NCBI GenBank assembly: GCA_945863875.1
Contig: CAMBBS010000039.1
Span: 1 to 41,076, forward strand
DNA: 41,076 nt
DNA from: Desulfopila aestuarii DSM 18488
GTDB taxonomy: Bacteria; Desulfobacterota; Desulfobulbia; Desulfobulbales; Desulfocapsaceae
Direction: 5' to 3'
The translations under genes and the position numbers were made by a program. Positions 17,364-26,120 of the stretch are shown one piece after another (positions within the stretch are counted from its first letter, which is position 1; each line of letters starts with the position of its first letter). Under the pieces are notes generated by a model. It worked only from the letters and a program-made list of their open reading frames with translations. It was not told where the DNA came from and did not search any database.

Positions 17364-18125
17364 ATGATCGTATCTGCCGAAAAAAATGCAATCACCACCG
17401 AGAACCTGGTAAAGGTGTATGCCCATGCCGATCGTCCGGCGCTCGACGGCCTGAACCTCAATGTTGTCCGGGGCAGGATTTTCGGCCTGCTTGGCCCGAA
17501 CGGCGCGGGGAAGACGACGGCGATCTCCATTCTCTCCACCCTGCTGCAACCGACCGCCGGCAAAGCGACCGTTCTTGGTTATGACGTGGGGAAGCAGGCG
17601 AAGGCCATTCGCTGCCTGATCGGCTTTGTACCGCAGGACATCGCTCTGTATCCAAGTATGACGGCAAGGGAAAACCTGTGCTATTTCGCACAAGTTCTGC
17701 GTATCCCGGCGCGGCGGGTCAACGAACGGGTGGGCGAATGTCTTGAGCTCGTCGGTCTCACCGACTGCGCTGATCGACGGGTCGCCACCTATTCCGGAGG
17801 TATGAAACGCCGGACTAACCTGGCGGTCGGTATCCTGCATGAACCGGAGATTCTTTTTCTCGACGAACCGACAGTCGGCATCGACGCGCAGTCACGCAAT
17901 CTCATCCTCGAGCGTCTCATCGAATTGAAGGGCGCCGGAATGACACTTTTTTACACGACGCATCATATGGAAGAAGCGCGGCAGCTCTGTGACGAAATCG
18001 CCATTGTCGATTCGGGCCGGGTGATTGCCGGCGGCACACCGGAACAGCTGGTCGGCGCTGCCGCCGATTGTGACAATCTTGAAGAATTATTTCTGTCCCT
18101 GACCGGAAAACAGGTGCGCGACTAA
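17364..18125 (+). CDS. ABC transporter ATP-binding protein (ABC-2 exporter type)
   Basis: 253 residues from the ATG at 17364; an upstream extension in the same frame overlaps the BtrH-like gene and looks like non-coding shadow. Walker A is GPNGAGKTT, the Q-loop lies in GFVPQDIALYPSMT, the signature is YSGGMKRR, Walker B is EILFLDEPT, and the H-loop is YTTHHMEE. The sequence fits the DrrA/CcmA/NodI group that pairs with an ABC-2 permease and exports drugs, glycolipids or polysaccharides. The permease gene starts 8 bases downstream. Confidence 0.93.
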   Translation: MIVSAEKNAITTENLVKVYAHADRPALDGLNLNVVRGRIFGLLGPNGAGKTTAISILSTLLQPTAGKATVLGYDVGKQAKAIRCLIGFVPQDIALYPSMTARENLCYFAQVLRIPARRVNERVGECLELVGLTDCADRRVATYSGGMKRRTNLAVGILHEPEILFLDEPTVGIDAQSRNLILERLIELKGAGMTLFYTTHHMEEARQLCDEIAIVDSGRVIAGGTPEQLVGAAADCDNLEELFLSLTGKQVRD

Positions 18126-18133
18126 GGACCGAT

Positions 18134-19453
18134 ATGTTGTTACTGGTGCATGTTAAAAAAGAACTGCTGCTGCTCCGCCGCGACCGTGCCGGCCTGCTGG
18201 TTCTCTTTGTCATGCCGATGCTGCTGGTGCTGGTGCTGTCGCTCATTCAGGACAACCTGTTTCGCGCCACAGGCGGGACGGCAACCCGAGCGCTCTTTGT
18301 CAGTTTCGATGAGGGCGCGTTGGCGGCGGAGCTGGCGGCGAATCTGGAGGCCACCGGCGCACTCGAACTGGTAAGGGAAGTTGCCGGAGACAAGCTCAAT
18401 GTCGACACCGCCCGGCAAAGGGTTTTTGACGGGGAGTACCAGTTTGCCATTATTGTTCCGGCAGGGTTCAGCGCGGCCATAAATGCGGCCGCACAGGCAG
18501 CGGTCGAGGCATCATTTCGCCAAGAGGCGCCGACACAACCGACCGGTCAGCTGACCGTTTACTTTGATCCGACCGTACGTGGTGTCTATCGGACGGCGGT
18601 CACCAGCGCCCTGCAGCGAGGCCTTCTCGGCCTGGAAATTGCGCGAAAGAGCGAGGCCTTCGGGCGGTTGCTGCCCCTGGAACTGCAGCGCGGTATTCAA
18701 GAGCAGCTGGCGGCCTATGCGCCGGCCGGGCTGCAGCTGAACATGCCGCATCTCAGTTCTGACTGGAGTGGACAGACGTTGATTGAACTGAGCGAAGAGT
18801 CGGCCTATCCGGATAAATATACGACACTGCCGACCTCAGTGCAGCAGAACGTCCCGGCCTGGACCCTGTTCGGCATGTTCTTTATTGTCATTCCACTGGC
18901 GGGGACGCTGATCCGCGAGCGTCAAGAGGGGACGCTGACCCGGCTGATGACCATGCCGGTTGCCAACGCTACCTTGCTGTTCGGTAAGGTTTTTGCTTAT
19001 CTTGGTGTCTGTCTCGTGCAGTTTGCCTTGATGCTGCTGGTCGGTAAGTGTATTCTGCCGATTCTCGGTACCCCGGTACTCGAACTCGGTTCGGCGCCGT
19101 TTGCCCTGCTGGCCGTTGCCGTCAGTGCGGCATTGGCGGCCTGCGGCTACGGCATTCTCGTCGGAGTCCTGGCGCGTAGTTACGATCAGGCGTCAACCTT
19201 CGGCGCGGTGTCGGTGGTGCTCGCCGCGGCAATGGGCGGGGTGATGGTCCCGGTCTATGTGATGCCCCGGGTGATGCAGGGCCTCAGCGTGATTTCGCCT
19301 CTGGGCTGGGGCCTAGAGGCGTTTCTCGATATCTTTGTCCGGAACGGCAATCTGGCCAGTGTACTGCCCCGTGTCGTGACTTTGGCCGCCTTTTTTCTGG
19401 TATGTATGGCCTGCGCCCTGTTGATGTTTCGACGTTGGCGGCGAGGTCTTTAA
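18134..19453 (+). CDS. ABC-2 type permease
   Basis: 439 residues. One N-terminal membrane helix (about residues 17-38, LLVLFVMPMLLVLVLSLI) is followed by a large, probably extracytoplasmic domain (about 40-240) and five further C-terminal helices (about 248-435). This is the ABC2_membrane_3 layout seen in DrrB-like and YhhJ/YbhR-like exporters. AAGGA lies 6 bases before the ATG, which is 8 bases after the ATPase gene. It should form the membrane part of an exporter for the product of the surrounding acyl cluster. Confidence 0.9.
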   Translation: MLLLVHVKKELLLLRRDRAGLLVLFVMPMLLVLVLSLIQDNLFRATGGTATRALFVSFDEGALAAELAANLEATGALELVREVAGDKLNVDTARQRVFDGEYQFAIIVPAGFSAAINAAAQAAVEASFRQEAPTQPTGQLTVYFDPTVRGVYRTAVTSALQRGLLGLEIARKSEAFGRLLPLELQRGIQEQLAAYAPAGLQLNMPHLSSDWSGQTLIELSEESAYPDKYTTLPTSVQQNVPAWTLFGMFFIVIPLAGTLIRERQEGTLTRLMTMPVANATLLFGKVFAYLGVCLVQFALMLLVGKCILPILGTPVLELGSAPFALLAVAVSAALAACGYGILVGVLARSYDQASTFGAVSVVLAAAMGGVMVPVYVMPRVMQGLSVISPLGWGLEAFLDIFVRNGNLASVLPRVVTLAAFFLVCMACALLMFRRWRRGL

Positions 19454-19494
19454 ATTGATCGGCCTGGGTGGGACAGGTGTTGCTTGGAGAAGAG

Positions 19495-19767
19495 ATGGAC
19501 GATAATTTGGAACGCGAGCTGGTGGCCATGGTCATCGACCTCTGTAACGTCGAGGACATTTTGCCGGAGGATGTCCCCCTTGATGTCCCGATGATTGGTC
19601 CGGAATCGCCGCTGGGCCTGGATTCGCTCGATGCCCTTGAGGTAGTGGTGGCTGTGCAGAGGAGCTATGATGTGCGGATCGGCGGAGAGAATTCCAGTCG
19701 GGAGATCTTGCAGTCCTTCACCACCCTGGCCGATTATATTCGTCTGAAGCAGCAAGAAGATGCCTAG
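19495..19767 (+). CDS. Acyl carrier protein-like phosphopantetheine-binding protein
   Basis: 90 residues from the ATG at 19495, which has GGAGA about 6 bases upstream; an in-frame GTG at 19468 is less likely. The 4'-phosphopantetheine site is GLDSLDALE with Ser44. The protein is acidic and helical, as expected for an ACP or PCP. A housekeeping fatty-acid ACP would sit among fab genes; here it is between an ABC exporter, a methyltransferase-like gene and a ketosynthase-III-like gene, so it is likely dedicated to this pathway. Its 3' end overlaps the next gene by 8 bases. Confidence 0.9.
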   Translation: MDDNLERELVAMVIDLCNVEDILPEDVPLDVPMIGPESPLGLDSLDALEVVVAVQRSYDVRIGGENSSREILQSFTTLADYIRLKQQEDA

Positions 19768-20587
19768 GAGGACGCCTGGTAAATGGCCGAGGCTCTTCGA
19801 ATTTGAAGATCAGAGATGGCTGCCCTGCATATTGCGCAACCAGATGACCGACGCTCTTCGCTATCTGATTGTCGAGATGAAAATATATGATCCGATTATC
19901 CCGGAATTTCTCTGGGTTATGCAGAAATCACGGACAAAAAAGGTGGTCGATCTCTGTTCCGGCGGGACAGGGCCCTGGCACTACCTGCTTGGGGCAATTG
20001 GTGATCTGGAAGAGGTTGTCGAACGGGTTACCCTGACCGATTTATATCCCAATGAAAACGCCTTAAAGACCCTGGCGGCGCATCATCACCTCTTTGCCTA
20101 TACAGCCGATTCGGTAAATGCCCTGGATATTGATGTAAAGCTGGAAGGGGTTCGAACGATATTTTCCAGTTTCCATCATTTTGACACAGCTGAAGCCATC
20201 TCCATCCTTCAAGATGCAGTAGATAAAAAGATGCCTATCTGTGTTTTTGAATTTACCGAACGGCGGCTGGTTAATCTCCTCATTACCCCGATATCCATGG
20301 TTGTTTTATTTGCCAAGCTCCTGTGCGCCAGGCCGCTGACCATGTCGAAGTTCCTTTTTTGCCTGGTTTTGCCTGTCGTACCGCTGATCTATATCTGGGA
20401 CAGCGCTGTTTCGCATCTGCGCAGTTATAGCCGTGAGGAACTACAAGCACTCGTCGGCTGCGTAGACAATGCAGGGACCTTTGTCTGGGAGATAGGGCAA
20501 AGCACCTCACCCAAAACCCCCCTGAAGAACACCTTCCTTATCGGCTATCCGAAAAAACGGCCGGCGGCCACAAATAAATCGGCTTAG
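19760..20587 (+). CDS. SAM-dependent methyltransferase-like membrane-associated protein
   Basis: 275 residues. VVDLCSGGTGPW (about residues 62-73) is the SAM-binding motif I of class I methyltransferases, followed by LTDLYPN (motif II, acidic residue) and SSFHHFD (about 134-140). A hydrophobic stretch of about 45 residues (about 170-215), NLLITPISMVVLFAKLL then FLFCLVLPVVPLIYIW, suggests membrane association or two membrane helices, unusual for a plain methyltransferase. It overlaps the ACP gene by 8 bases, so it is translationally linked. It may act on the ACP-bound or exported product; the substrate is unknown. Confidence 0.7.
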   Translation: MPRRTPGKWPRLFEFEDQRWLPCILRNQMTDALRYLIVEMKIYDPIIPEFLWVMQKSRTKKVVDLCSGGTGPWHYLLGAIGDLEEVVERVTLTDLYPNENALKTLAAHHHLFAYTADSVNALDIDVKLEGVRTIFSSFHHFDTAEAISILQDAVDKKMPICVFEFTERRLVNLLITPISMVVLFAKLLCARPLTMSKFLFCLVLPVVPLIYIWDSAVSHLRSYSREELQALVGCVDNAGTFVWEIGQSTSPKTPLKNTFLIGYPKKRPAATNKSA

Positions 20588-21732
20588 ACGACGGTCAGTT
20601 GCATATAACACATTGAAAAACGGCCACTCTCCGGAATGAAGCAGAGCAGCTTCTGCCCTTTTTGCAGCCGTCCCGAGTGAAACAGTTCTTCAAGGATAAT
20701 GTAGATCGAGGCCGATCCGGTATTTCCCTTGGTGGCCAGATTGGTAAACCAGCGCTCAAAGGGGATGCCGAAACCGATCTTCTCCATTCGTGCCTGCAGC
20801 TCGGCACGAAAATAGTCAGAGGAATAGTGGGGCAGGAACCAGTCGAATTCGTCCGCCTGCAGCTTATGTTTGGCAATCAGTCGCGGCAGGGTGCGCTCGA
20901 CGGCGGTGGTGATAATCTCCCGGTTGAGTAACTTGACGTCCTGTTTGATCAACAGGCTGTCCCTGTCGATACTTCCGGCAAGAGACGCCTGCTCGCGCCA
21001 GCCGCGCAGGGAGCCGTCTTCGAGCTTAATGGCTCCTGCGTACATGCAGGTTTCCATGGTGTTGGCAAAGGAAAGAAGATCAAGCCAGTCGATGCGCAAG
21101 GAGAGTCCCGTGTCGGTCGGTCGGTTGGTGAGAAAGGCGGCACCGGCACCGTCGGAGAGCATCCAGCGTAAAAAGTCGGCTTCAAAGGCGATGGCCGGCT
21201 GCTCTTTGATCCAATCGGCGTGCTGCTGGTTGACCACTCCGCAGAGACTGGCGCGGAGAAACGAGGAGGCCAGCTCGGAGCCCGTGGCCACGGCGTTGCT
21301 GCTTTGGCCGGAGGCGATGCTCATATAGGCATATTTCATGGCACTCATGCCGGCGGTGCAAATTCCGGCCGCAGTCATCACTTCGCAGGGCTGTCCTTTT
21401 AATTCGCCATGGACCATCGATCCGTGGCCGGGCATGAGCTGGTCCGGGGAAGAGGTGCCGCAGCAAAGGCATTCAATCTGATCCGGTGTAAAGTTGGGCC
21501 GTGGCCGTAGGCGCCGGATCGACTCGGCCGTCAACTGGGCGTTGGTATGGGTTGTTGCCCCGGTCGCCGGGTCGATGGCATAGTAGCGGCTTTTGATGCG
21601 GTTATTGCGCAAAATGATCTTTCGCGTGCGTGAAGGGAGTTGATTGACCATGCCGAGGAGCGCTTCCATCTGTTCGTCGGTGACCGGAGCATTGGGCAGG
21701 AAGGTGGCGATGTCGGTGATATAAACGGGCAT
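20584..21732 (-). CDS. 3-oxoacyl-ACP synthase III-like (KAS III/thiolase fold)
   Basis: 382 residues, longer than housekeeping FabH (about 320). The catalytic triad is in place: Cys125 in AAGICTAGM, His302 in FLPHYSSDYF, and Asn337 in KGNTGSAS. The two thiolase halves are recognisable (CLCCGTSSPDQLMPGHG and the C-terminal KGNTG region). Such FabH-like proteins condense or transfer acyl groups between CoA and ACP. It lies in the acyl-carrier cluster but on the opposite strand, and its TAA overlaps the TAG of the converging methyltransferase gene within four bases (20584-20587). AAAGG lies upstream of the ATG. Likely supplies or extends the chain on the cluster's ACP (inference). Confidence 0.88.
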   Translation of the reverse strand: MPVYITDIATFLPNAPVTDEQMEALLGMVNQLPSRTRKIILRNNRIKSRYYAIDPATGATTHTNAQLTAESIRRLRPRPNFTPDQIECLCCGTSSPDQLMPGHGSMVHGELKGQPCEVMTAAGICTAGMSAMKYAYMSIASGQSSNAVATGSELASSFLRASLCGVVNQQHADWIKEQPAIAFEADFLRWMLSDGAGAAFLTNRPTDTGLSLRIDWLDLLSFANTMETCMYAGAIKLEDGSLRGWREQASLAGSIDRDSLLIKQDVKLLNREIITTAVERTLPRLIAKHKLQADEFDWFLPHYSSDYFRAELQARMEKIGFGIPFERWFTNLATKGNTGSASIYIILEELFHSGRLQKGQKLLCFIPESGRFSMCYMQLTVV

Positions 21733-21738
21733 GTGTTC

Positions 21739-23031
21739 TTATACCTTTGCTGCTCGATGTCCTTCGGCCAGAAGGACTGCATAGCGATTGTAGAAGAGCT
21801 CTTCATCAAGCCGGGTCGGCAGCACGGCATTGGTCAGCGTGTAATAGTCGAGGTCGTGAATACTGATCTGCTCGCGCAGCTGCCGGTGGAGCCGGGTGCC
21901 GGGCAGGGGCGTGAGAACGGTGTGCATCGGCAGGTCGATCTGTTGCTTTTTGACAAAGGCACCCAATTTATCGAACTGTTGCTCAGTGTAATCCGGCGAG
22001 ATGATAAAATCACCGACGATGGTCAATCCGAGCTGGTGCAGGATGTCGATGGCCTGCAGATTGCATCGGGTGGTGTTTTCCTTGTTCATCGCGCCCAGTG
22101 CCGTATCATCGATTTCCTCAAAGCCAACGACCACGGCGCGCAGGCCGATGTCCCGCCAGCGTTTCAGCAGTTCGGGATGCCGGACCACTGTATCCGAGCG
22201 CACATCGGCTAAAAATTGTTTTTTGATGCCAGCGGCTTCTATTGCATCGGCCAGTTTCAAGGCATGGCCGGGATTACCGAAGGTGTTGGCATCGACCAGG
22301 CGGATCACCGGGGTCTGCAGGCAGCCGATGGCGCGGATGACTGTTTCGCTGCTGGCGGTCAGGTATTTGCCGCCGGTCAGCGGCGCGATACAGCAAAAGG
22401 AACAGTCATAGGGACATCCGGCGGCGGAGACAACCAGACCGAGCTGCAGACCAAGGGTTTCCAGGGTGTAATGCGGACGATACTGGTCAACCAGGTCGTA
22501 GCGGGGAAGTTGCTGCTCTGGTAAATCGCTGCGGCTGAATGTGCGTTGCCGGTAGTGCAGCGGTGCTCCGGGACAGGTGGCGGCAACGCCGGGAATAAGC
22601 GGCTTTGCAACACCCGATGCTAAAGCGGTGACCAGTTCGCGCAGGCTCTGTTTGCCGAGGCCGATGACGATCCAGTCGATCATCTTCCGGTTGAAAAACT
22701 CAGGATCAGCCGAGGCATGCACGCCGCCGACGACGATTGTCGTCGGCAGGCTTTGTCTGATTTCGCCTGCCAGTTTAACGACGGTTTGTGCCTCGCAGGT
22801 CATGGCCGTCATGGCGACGAGGTCCGGTTTGAAGGCCTTTAACGCTGATTGCAGCCCGTCCGGCTTAACCTTAAGGTCGAGAATCCGCGTCTCGTGATCG
22901 CCGACATTGCCGGCCAGTACTTCCAGGGACAGGGGTTCGCCGCGAAAAATCTGTTTAATCGAGGTTATGCCATACCGTTCTTCGGGTATGGAACGTCCGC
23001 AATTCGGAGGATTGATGAAAAGTATCTTCAT
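21739..23031 (-). CDS. B12-binding-domain radical SAM protein
   Basis: 430 residues from the ATG at 23031; a TTG at 23058 would add nine residues but has no ribosome binding site. The N-terminal ~130 residues form a cobalamin-binding-type Rossmann domain (KILFINPPNCG, then VVGGVHASADPEFF), though the DxHxxG His ligand is not evident. The radical SAM domain has the CxxxCxxC motif at C206, C210 and C213 in GCPYDCSFCC. This layout fits the BchE/HpnP/HpnJ-like class, which methylate or rearrange unactivated carbons. It is 6 bases from the ketosynthase-like gene on the same strand, so the pair is an operon. Role in the cluster: probable carbon-centred tailoring of the acyl product. Confidence 0.88.
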   Translation of the reverse strand: MKILFINPPNCGRSIPEERYGITSIKQIFRGEPLSLEVLAGNVGDHETRILDLKVKPDGLQSALKAFKPDLVAMTAMTCEAQTVVKLAGEIRQSLPTTIVVGGVHASADPEFFNRKMIDWIVIGLGKQSLRELVTALASGVAKPLIPGVAATCPGAPLHYRQRTFSRSDLPEQQLPRYDLVDQYRPHYTLETLGLQLGLVVSAAGCPYDCSFCCIAPLTGGKYLTASSETVIRAIGCLQTPVIRLVDANTFGNPGHALKLADAIEAAGIKKQFLADVRSDTVVRHPELLKRWRDIGLRAVVVGFEEIDDTALGAMNKENTTRCNLQAIDILHQLGLTIVGDFIISPDYTEQQFDKLGAFVKKQQIDLPMHTVLTPLPGTRLHRQLREQISIHDLDYYTLTNAVLPTRLDEELFYNRYAVLLAEGHRAAKV

Positions 23032-23058
23032 GAGCAGGAAGTGGATATAAAGCGGCAA

Positions 23059-23620
23059 TTAGGAGGACGATTTCGGCCATTGAAAAACATGGGAATATAC
23101 CGAGTTGCAGTGGCGCTGTAAATGATTAAGGCCGATAAACGAGATTAATACCTCCATGATCCGGTGTTTTGGCGGTGCTATATCGTGCTCTTTGCTGGTA
23201 TGCTCAGTTCCCGTAACTATGTCATGAGGGAACGATGGAAAATTCTTATTAACAGTTCGTTACTTCAATCGCTCCATCCAAAAATCCTCGTCACAATAGC
23301 CAAAAGTATAGCGAGGAAATTTGTAGGACAAATCATAGTTATCGATTGTTATTATTAGATATTTATCTTTTTATTGTTGCGTTTTCTCGGGAACTCAGGT
23401 GGTATATCATTGCAAAAATGTATATTATCCTGTTGAGTAATTGAGGTATGCTTTATGATGGTTTTCACCGTATGGTTTAAAAAAATTCCCTGAGCCGTAC
23501 CGAACAGAGAACAATGTCGCTTTCATCAAGGTACGCTGATAAGCTGAATATGGGTGGCCTGCATTGTAGATTGAGCTTGAAAACGCAATTTAACCTTGCA
23601 TAACTTTACTGGTATCGATT
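23059..23620. other. Intergenic stretch, no supported gene
   Basis: 562 bases between the divergent radical SAM gene and the PilZ-LysM gene. It is AT-richer than the flanks, particularly 23340-23480. Only short frames without good ribosome binding sites occur. It should contain the promoters of both genes but no clear -35/-10 pair could be chosen. Confidence 0.4.
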
Positions 23621-24730
23621 TTGAAAGAATTTGTTTCCTATAGACGAATGAGTTCTCGGGCTGAAGTCTACTGGCCAGCTACTGTTATCTGCAAGGAACA
23701 GGTACTGCAGGGGAGGATTAAAAATTTAAGCCGTGGAGGTGCACTTCTTTACCTCGAAGAACGAATCGATCTTCAAGAGAGCATCCGCATTGCTATTGAG
23801 ATTCCCAAGTATAATTATGTTATCTCCGCGAAAGGTCAAGTCGTCAGAACATTTACCCTGGAAAAAGAGATTGAAGGGTATTCCTTTGCGGCAGGAATAA
23901 AATTTACCGAAATTTCAGACGAAGATCTGAAATTTTTTACCGGCAATCTGGCGCCGGAATGGCAAAAAAATTATCAGGAACCCGAGATAAAATCCCCCAT
24001 CATGAAAAGTTTTAATCGAAATATTAGCTACTCTCTCGTCGGCATTGTGATTTTTTCCCTCATCTTTTATGCCATTGGAGCGAGCCGGGGCAAGAGTGTT
24101 GATCCGAAACAAATAGCAGCAGTGGAAAATCGTTTGGCAGCACTTGAGTCACAATTAACAATCCTCAAAGAAATGTCCGCATCGGATGACAAGACAGAAG
24201 AACAACTGCAGAGTATTTACGATCAATTGTCAGAGATGAAGAAAAATTTTGTCACGGTGACGGCCGTCGATCAATTACGAACGGAACTGCAGAGCACGCA
24301 AGAGAAAAACTTTGCTTTACTGCGCATAGTCATTGAGGAATCTATCGAGGACTCTGCTCGAACACCTGAAAAACCTGAAAAACCTGAAATGCTCGAAACA
24401 CTCGAAAAACCTGCAGCAATAGAAACATTAGATACAACAGCGACACCCAAAATAGATAAAACCAATGCCGCCAGGGAGACAATTAAAGCAGTCAAAGCCT
24501 CCAAAGTAGCCATGCCTGCCAAATCAGGCGAGGTGACCACACCGGCCAAACAAGCCACACCGGCCATACCGGCCATACCGGCCGAGGCGGTTCACCACGT
24601 TGTCCAAAAAGGCGAAAATCTGTTTAGAATAGCCTTCAAGTACGGCCTTACGGTCGATGAGCTCAGGAAATTAAACAATCTTCCACCCGATGCCTCAATT
24701 CAGCCCAATCAAAAACTGCTGGTGAAATAA
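23621..24730 (+). CDS. PilZ - transmembrane - coiled coil - LysM protein
   Basis: 369 residues from a TTG at 23621. The next in-frame ATG is at codon 10 and would cut off the first arginines of the PilZ signature, so the TTG is preferred. Residues 1-110 are a PilZ domain with the c-di-GMP motifs RxxxR (R9..R13) and N35-L-S-R-G-G40. Residues 135-154 form one membrane helix. Residues 165-245 are likely coiled coil. Residues 248-322 are a Pro/Glu/Lys/Ala-rich linker with EKPEKPEML-like repeats. Residues 325-368 are a LysM peptidoglycan-binding domain (HHVVQKGENLFRIAFKYGL, NQKLLVK). The layout places c-di-GMP sensing in the cytoplasm and wall binding in the periplasm, suggesting signal-dependent envelope coupling. 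It stands alone. Confidence 0.88.
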   Translation: MKEFVSYRRMSSRAEVYWPATVICKEQVLQGRIKNLSRGGALLYLEERIDLQESIRIAIEIPKYNYVISAKGQVVRTFTLEKEIEGYSFAAGIKFTEISDEDLKFFTGNLAPEWQKNYQEPEIKSPIMKSFNRNISYSLVGIVIFSLIFYAIGASRGKSVDPKQIAAVENRLAALESQLTILKEMSASDDKTEEQLQSIYDQLSEMKKNFVTVTAVDQLRTELQSTQEKNFALLRIVIEESIEDSARTPEKPEKPEMLETLEKPAAIETLDTTATPKIDKTNAARETIKAVKASKVAMPAKSGEVTTPAKQATPAIPAIPAEAVHHVVQKGENLFRIAFKYGLTVDELRKLNNLPPDASIQPNQKLLVK

Positions 24731-24827
24731 TTCCGCTGCATTCCTCCGCCTTGCGACAATGTCTTTCCCCACCCTGTGTTGCTGATTTTCCCTCACTCCA
24801 GTCACGGTAGTTACCTCGATACCTCGA

Positions 24828-26120
24828 TTATCTCCGATGTATAACATGGGTCGAACAAGAGATACACGGGTCGTAGGCCCGAACCAGCATCTCCAGCAGA
24901 TGGGTAATGGTCTCGGCAGATTCATGGGCGATGGTCGGAGCAAAAGCGCGCATGTCCGCCTCAAGGTTGGCAAGATTCTGGGCGGTCGGGATGACCATGT
25001 TGGCCGACAGGCATTTGCCGCGATCATCGTACTGGTATTCATGAAAGAGGATGCCCCTGGGTGCTTCAACGGCCCCTACTCCTGTTCCGGCACGATCCTT
25101 TATCTTCGTATGTTCTGTATCAGGCTGAATTCCCAGAACCAAAAGCGTCTGCAGAATTTTGCCGGCGTCTTCCAGGCAATGGATGCACTCCACCAGCTGG
25201 GCGATGGTGATCATGAAGGGTTTGTGGCAGGGATGCGGCAGGCCCAGCTCGTCTGCCGCCGTCTTGGCGCCATCGGTCAGCTGGTCATAGTTGTTGTTGA
25301 AGCGGGCCAGGGCTCCGGTCATGTATTCCGGCCGGTTCCACCTGGCATACTTGGCGGTGGAATAATCAACGACGTATTCTTTAATCACTTCCCTGTACTT
25401 GTCGCGGGATACCGATTCGTCGCGGTCGCTGGATAGAATTTCGCCGTCATAGAAAGCGTATCGGTTGGGATGGGTGAGGGAGACGTATTCGGTTTCCCGT
25501 TCCAGATGCGGCAGCTCTATCTTACGCAGAGTTCGTACGGTGTCGCGAAGGTCCTCCAGCCCCTGTGTCACTCGGTCTTGCATCTCCGCGAGGTGGGCGA
25601 CTTCTAGCGTGAAGGTGAAGCCTCCCACCGTCATGGCGATCGGATGGGTGTGGCGTCCGACCACCAAGGCACTCAGATCATAGCCTAGTTTTTTGAGTCG
25701 CATGGCCCGCCGGACCATGTCCGGTTCCCTTTCCACCAGCGGCAAGATGCTCGAAACACCGAAGAAGTCCGGGCCGGCCAGAAAATAGATGTGGAGAATA
25801 TGGCTGCTGAGTATTTCTCCGTGGTAGGCCAGGCGTCGTAACAGCTTGGTCTGCCGGCTGACCTTCACTCGCAGAGCCGACTCGGTGGCTTTCAGGGCGG
25901 CGCATTTGTGGCTCACCGCACAGATGCCGCAGACCCTTGAGGACATGTGGATCACCTCGTTAAAGTGGTGACCGCGAAGAAAGGCTTCGAAAAACCTCGG
26001 TGCTTCGACCACCGAAAAACGGAGCTGCTGCAGTATTCCGTCTTTGATTTCCGCGGTGATATCGCCGTGCCCTTCGACTCGGGTGACATGGTGGACATTG
26101 ATGGAATTATGCTGTGCCAT
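24828..26120 (-). CDS. hydA: [NiFe] hydrogenase large subunit, group 3b (sulfhydrogenase alpha)
   Basis: 430 residues. The nickel ligands are in RVCGICAVSH (C64, C67) near the N-terminus and DPCISCSTH (C419, C422) near the C-terminus. Five residues follow His425 and are presumably removed by a maturation protease. The N-terminal RVEGHG motif is also present. Size and sequence fit the cytoplasmic NAD(P)-linked group 3b enzymes (sulfhydrogenase/bidirectional type) that interconvert H2 and NAD(P)H and can reduce sulfur. It is the last gene of the hydBGDA operon and overlaps hydD by 14 bases. No maturation (hyp) genes are in the window. Confidence 0.93.
   Translation of the reverse strand: MAQHNSINVHHVTRVEGHGDITAEIKDGILQQLRFSVVEAPRFFEAFLRGHHFNEVIHMSSRVCGICAVSHKCAALKATESALRVKVSRQTKLLRRLAYHGEILSSHILHIYFLAGPDFFGVSSILPLVEREPDMVRRAMRLKKLGYDLSALVVGRHTHPIAMTVGGFTFTLEVAHLAEMQDRVTQGLEDLRDTVRTLRKIELPHLERETEYVSLTHPNRYAFYDGEILSSDRDESVSRDKYREVIKEYVVDYSTAKYARWNRPEYMTGALARFNNNYDQLTDGAKTAADELGLPHPCHKPFMITIAQLVECIHCLEDAGKILQTLLVLGIQPDTEHTKIKDRAGTGVGAVEAPRGILFHEYQYDDRGKCLSANMVIPTAQNLANLEADMRAFAPTIAHESAETITHLLEMLVRAYDPCISCSTHVIHRR

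Noticed and set aside
23164-23358. 64-codon plus-strand frame in the gap before the PilZ gene
   Set aside because: No ribosome binding site and an unremarkable AT-rich translation.
24837-25436. 199-codon plus-strand frame opposite the hydrogenase large subunit
   Set aside because: HydA has both nickel-binding motifs on the other strand.
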